Shown: in pieces, positions 62,968 through 64,000 of the stretch
Position numbering within the stretch: position 1 is the first letter of the stretch
Layout of the letters: every line of letters starts with the position of its first letter
Assembly (NCBI GenBank): GCA_017453125.1
Contig: JAFTKS010000003.1
Coordinates: 1 to 64,000, forward strand
Reading direction: 5' to 3'
From: Clostridia bacterium
GTDB lineage: Bacteria > Bacillota > Clostridia > Christensenellales > UBA1242
Length of the DNA: 64,000 nucleotides
Notes under the pieces: model-generated
Told to the model about the DNA's origin: nothing
What the model saw: the letters and a program-made list of their open reading frames with translations, nothing else
Database searches by the model: none
Position numbers and translations under genes: made by a program

Positions 62968-64000
62968 ATGTTTAAAAGTATAAGAAATGTGGCGATTATT
63001 GCCCACGTTGACCACGGTAAAACATCTCTTGTTAATGAGCTTTTGAAACAAGGTGGTGTATTTAGAGATAATCAAGTGGTTGAAGATAGGGTTATGGATA
63101 GCAATGCTCTAGAGAGAGAAAGGGGAATTACTATTCTTAGCAAAAATACAGCAGTTATGTATGGCGATACCAAAATCAATATTATTGACACTCCTGGGCA
63201 CGCAGACTTTGGTGGTGAGGTTGAAAGAGTTCTTAAGATGGTTGATGGTGTAATTCTTGTAGTTGATGCGTTTGAAGGGCCTATGCCTCAAACAAGATTC
63301 GTTCTTCAGAAGGCGTTGGAGCTTAATCACAAGGTAATTGTTGTTGTAAATAAGATTGATAAGGCTGAGGCTAGACCAAAAGAGGTTGTGGACGAGGTTT
63401 TGGAGTTGTTGCTTGATTTAGATGCTAATGATGAGCAACTAGAGAGTCCATTCGTATTCTGTTCTTGTAGACAAGGTATTGCTAGTCTTGATGCTGATGT
63501 TTTGGGCACAAATATGAATCCTTTGTTTGAAACGATTGTTAGTCATATTCCTGCTCCTGCGTCAGATTTGTCTGCACCATTCCAAATGCTTGTAAGTTCA
63601 AGTGAGCATAACGATTATCTTGGCAAGCTTTCTATTGGAAAGATTGAAAGGGGCGTTGTTAAAGTAAACGATACTGTTGGTGTATGTAATTTCTATGGCG
63701 AGTGTGGTGCGAAACCTTTCAAGGTTGTCAATATATTTGCATTTGAGGGGTTGAAACGTGTACCTCTATCAGAGGCTAGTGCAGGTGATATTGTATGTCT
63801 TGCTGGTTCTCCAGATGTAACAATAGGTGATACCATCTGTGAGAAGGGTAAAGAAGAGGCTATTCCATTTGTGAAGATTAGTGAACCTTCTGTACAAATG
63901 ACTTTCTCGGTTAACAATAGTCCGTTTGCGGGCAAAGAAGGAAAGTTCTGTACATCTAGACATCTAAGAGATAGACTTTACAAAGAAAGTATAAAAGATT
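62968..64000 (+). CDS. typA: Ribosome-binding GTPase TypA/BipA, 3' end missing
   Basis: 344 codons are visible before the window ends. The ATG is preceded by AAGGAG. The translational GTPase domain has AHVDHGKTSL (G1), ERGITI (G2), DTPGHADFGG (G3) and NKIDKAE (G4). The segments FRDNQVVEDRVMDSNALERE and, further on, NDYLGKLSIGKIERG in domain II match TypA/BipA rather than EF-G or LepA. TypA helps ribosome assembly and stress growth. The remaining C-terminal half lies outside the window. Confidence 0.95.
   Translation, partial: MFKSIRNVAIIAHVDHGKTSLVNELLKQGGVFRDNQVVEDRVMDSNALERERGITILSKNTAVMYGDTKINIIDTPGHADFGGEVERVLKMVDGVILVVDAFEGPMPQTRFVLQKALELNHKVIVVVNKIDKAEARPKEVVDEVLELLLDLDANDEQLESPFVFCSCRQGIASLDADVLGTNMNPLFETIVSHIPAPASDLSAPFQMLVSSSEHNDYLGKLSIGKIERGVVKVNDTVGVCNFYGECGAKPFKVVNIFAFEGLKRVPLSEASAGDIVCLAGSPDVTIGDTICEKGKEEAIPFVKISEPSVQMTFSVNNSPFAGKEGKFCTSRHLRDRLYKESIKD

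Overview
The window is about 64 kb of AT-rich chromosome from a low-GC, Gram-positive-type bacterium, most likely an uncultured member of the Clostridia/Bacillota. This rests on the strong GGAGG-type ribosome binding sites, two T-box leaders of Firmicutes type (tyrS, serS), a LysM-GH18 spore-cortex-type hydrolase, lipoprotein signal peptides, a rubrerythrin, and a TasA/SipW-type secretion set. The ordinary genetic code fits: Trp is TGG throughout the recognisable genes. No phage, insertion sequence or CRISPR array was found.

Left part (1-10 kb): a truncated zinc-peptidase-like gene, tyrS behind a T-box, an SPFH/zinc-ribbon protein, a membrane-tethered Mrr-like nuclease, two small envelope genes, an InlB-repeat lipoprotein and an asymmetric heterodimeric ABC exporter. 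At 9.8-10.7 kb lies a non-coding, very AT-rich stretch with a cluster of DnaA-box-like 9-mers. Base composition switches there from C-rich to G-rich on the + strand whatever the gene orientation, so I read it as a likely chromosomal origin, although dnaA is not next to it.

Middle part (10.7-35 kb): an M20-type protein and a cardiolipin-synthase-like protein, both missing expected catalytic residues, tRNA-Glu, a PanE-like dehydrogenase with YqeY, several unrecognised proteins, an alpha-oxoamine synthase resembling serine palmitoyltransferase, gyrB-gyrA, a leucine-rich surface protein, serS behind a T-box, rubrerythrin, and a divergent pair of small HTH regulators around two near-identical palindromic operators.

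The most striking region is 35.4-53.6 kb. It encodes a giant lipoprotein of about 3768 residues made of many FN3/Ig-like modules with a GLUG-like C-terminal part. After it come an ER-type (SipW-like) signal peptidase, four secreted TasA/camelysin-like proteins and a lipoprotein with an intact transglutaminase-type Cys-His-Asp triad. All run on one strand, punctuated by strong hairpins. A further TasA-like paralogue sits at 60.0-60.9 kb on the other strand, ahead of fhs, galE and rdgB. My inference is a dedicated extracellular fibre or matrix system: SipW-like peptidase releases the small subunits, the giant lipoprotein anchors or scaffolds them, and the transglutaminase-like protein processes or cross-links them.

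Right end (53.7-64 kb): a divergent diadenylate-cyclase-fold protein, the GH18 hydrolase, the rdgB/galE/fhs/TasA-like cluster, a CorC/HlyC-type transporter and the start of typA, which runs off the edge.
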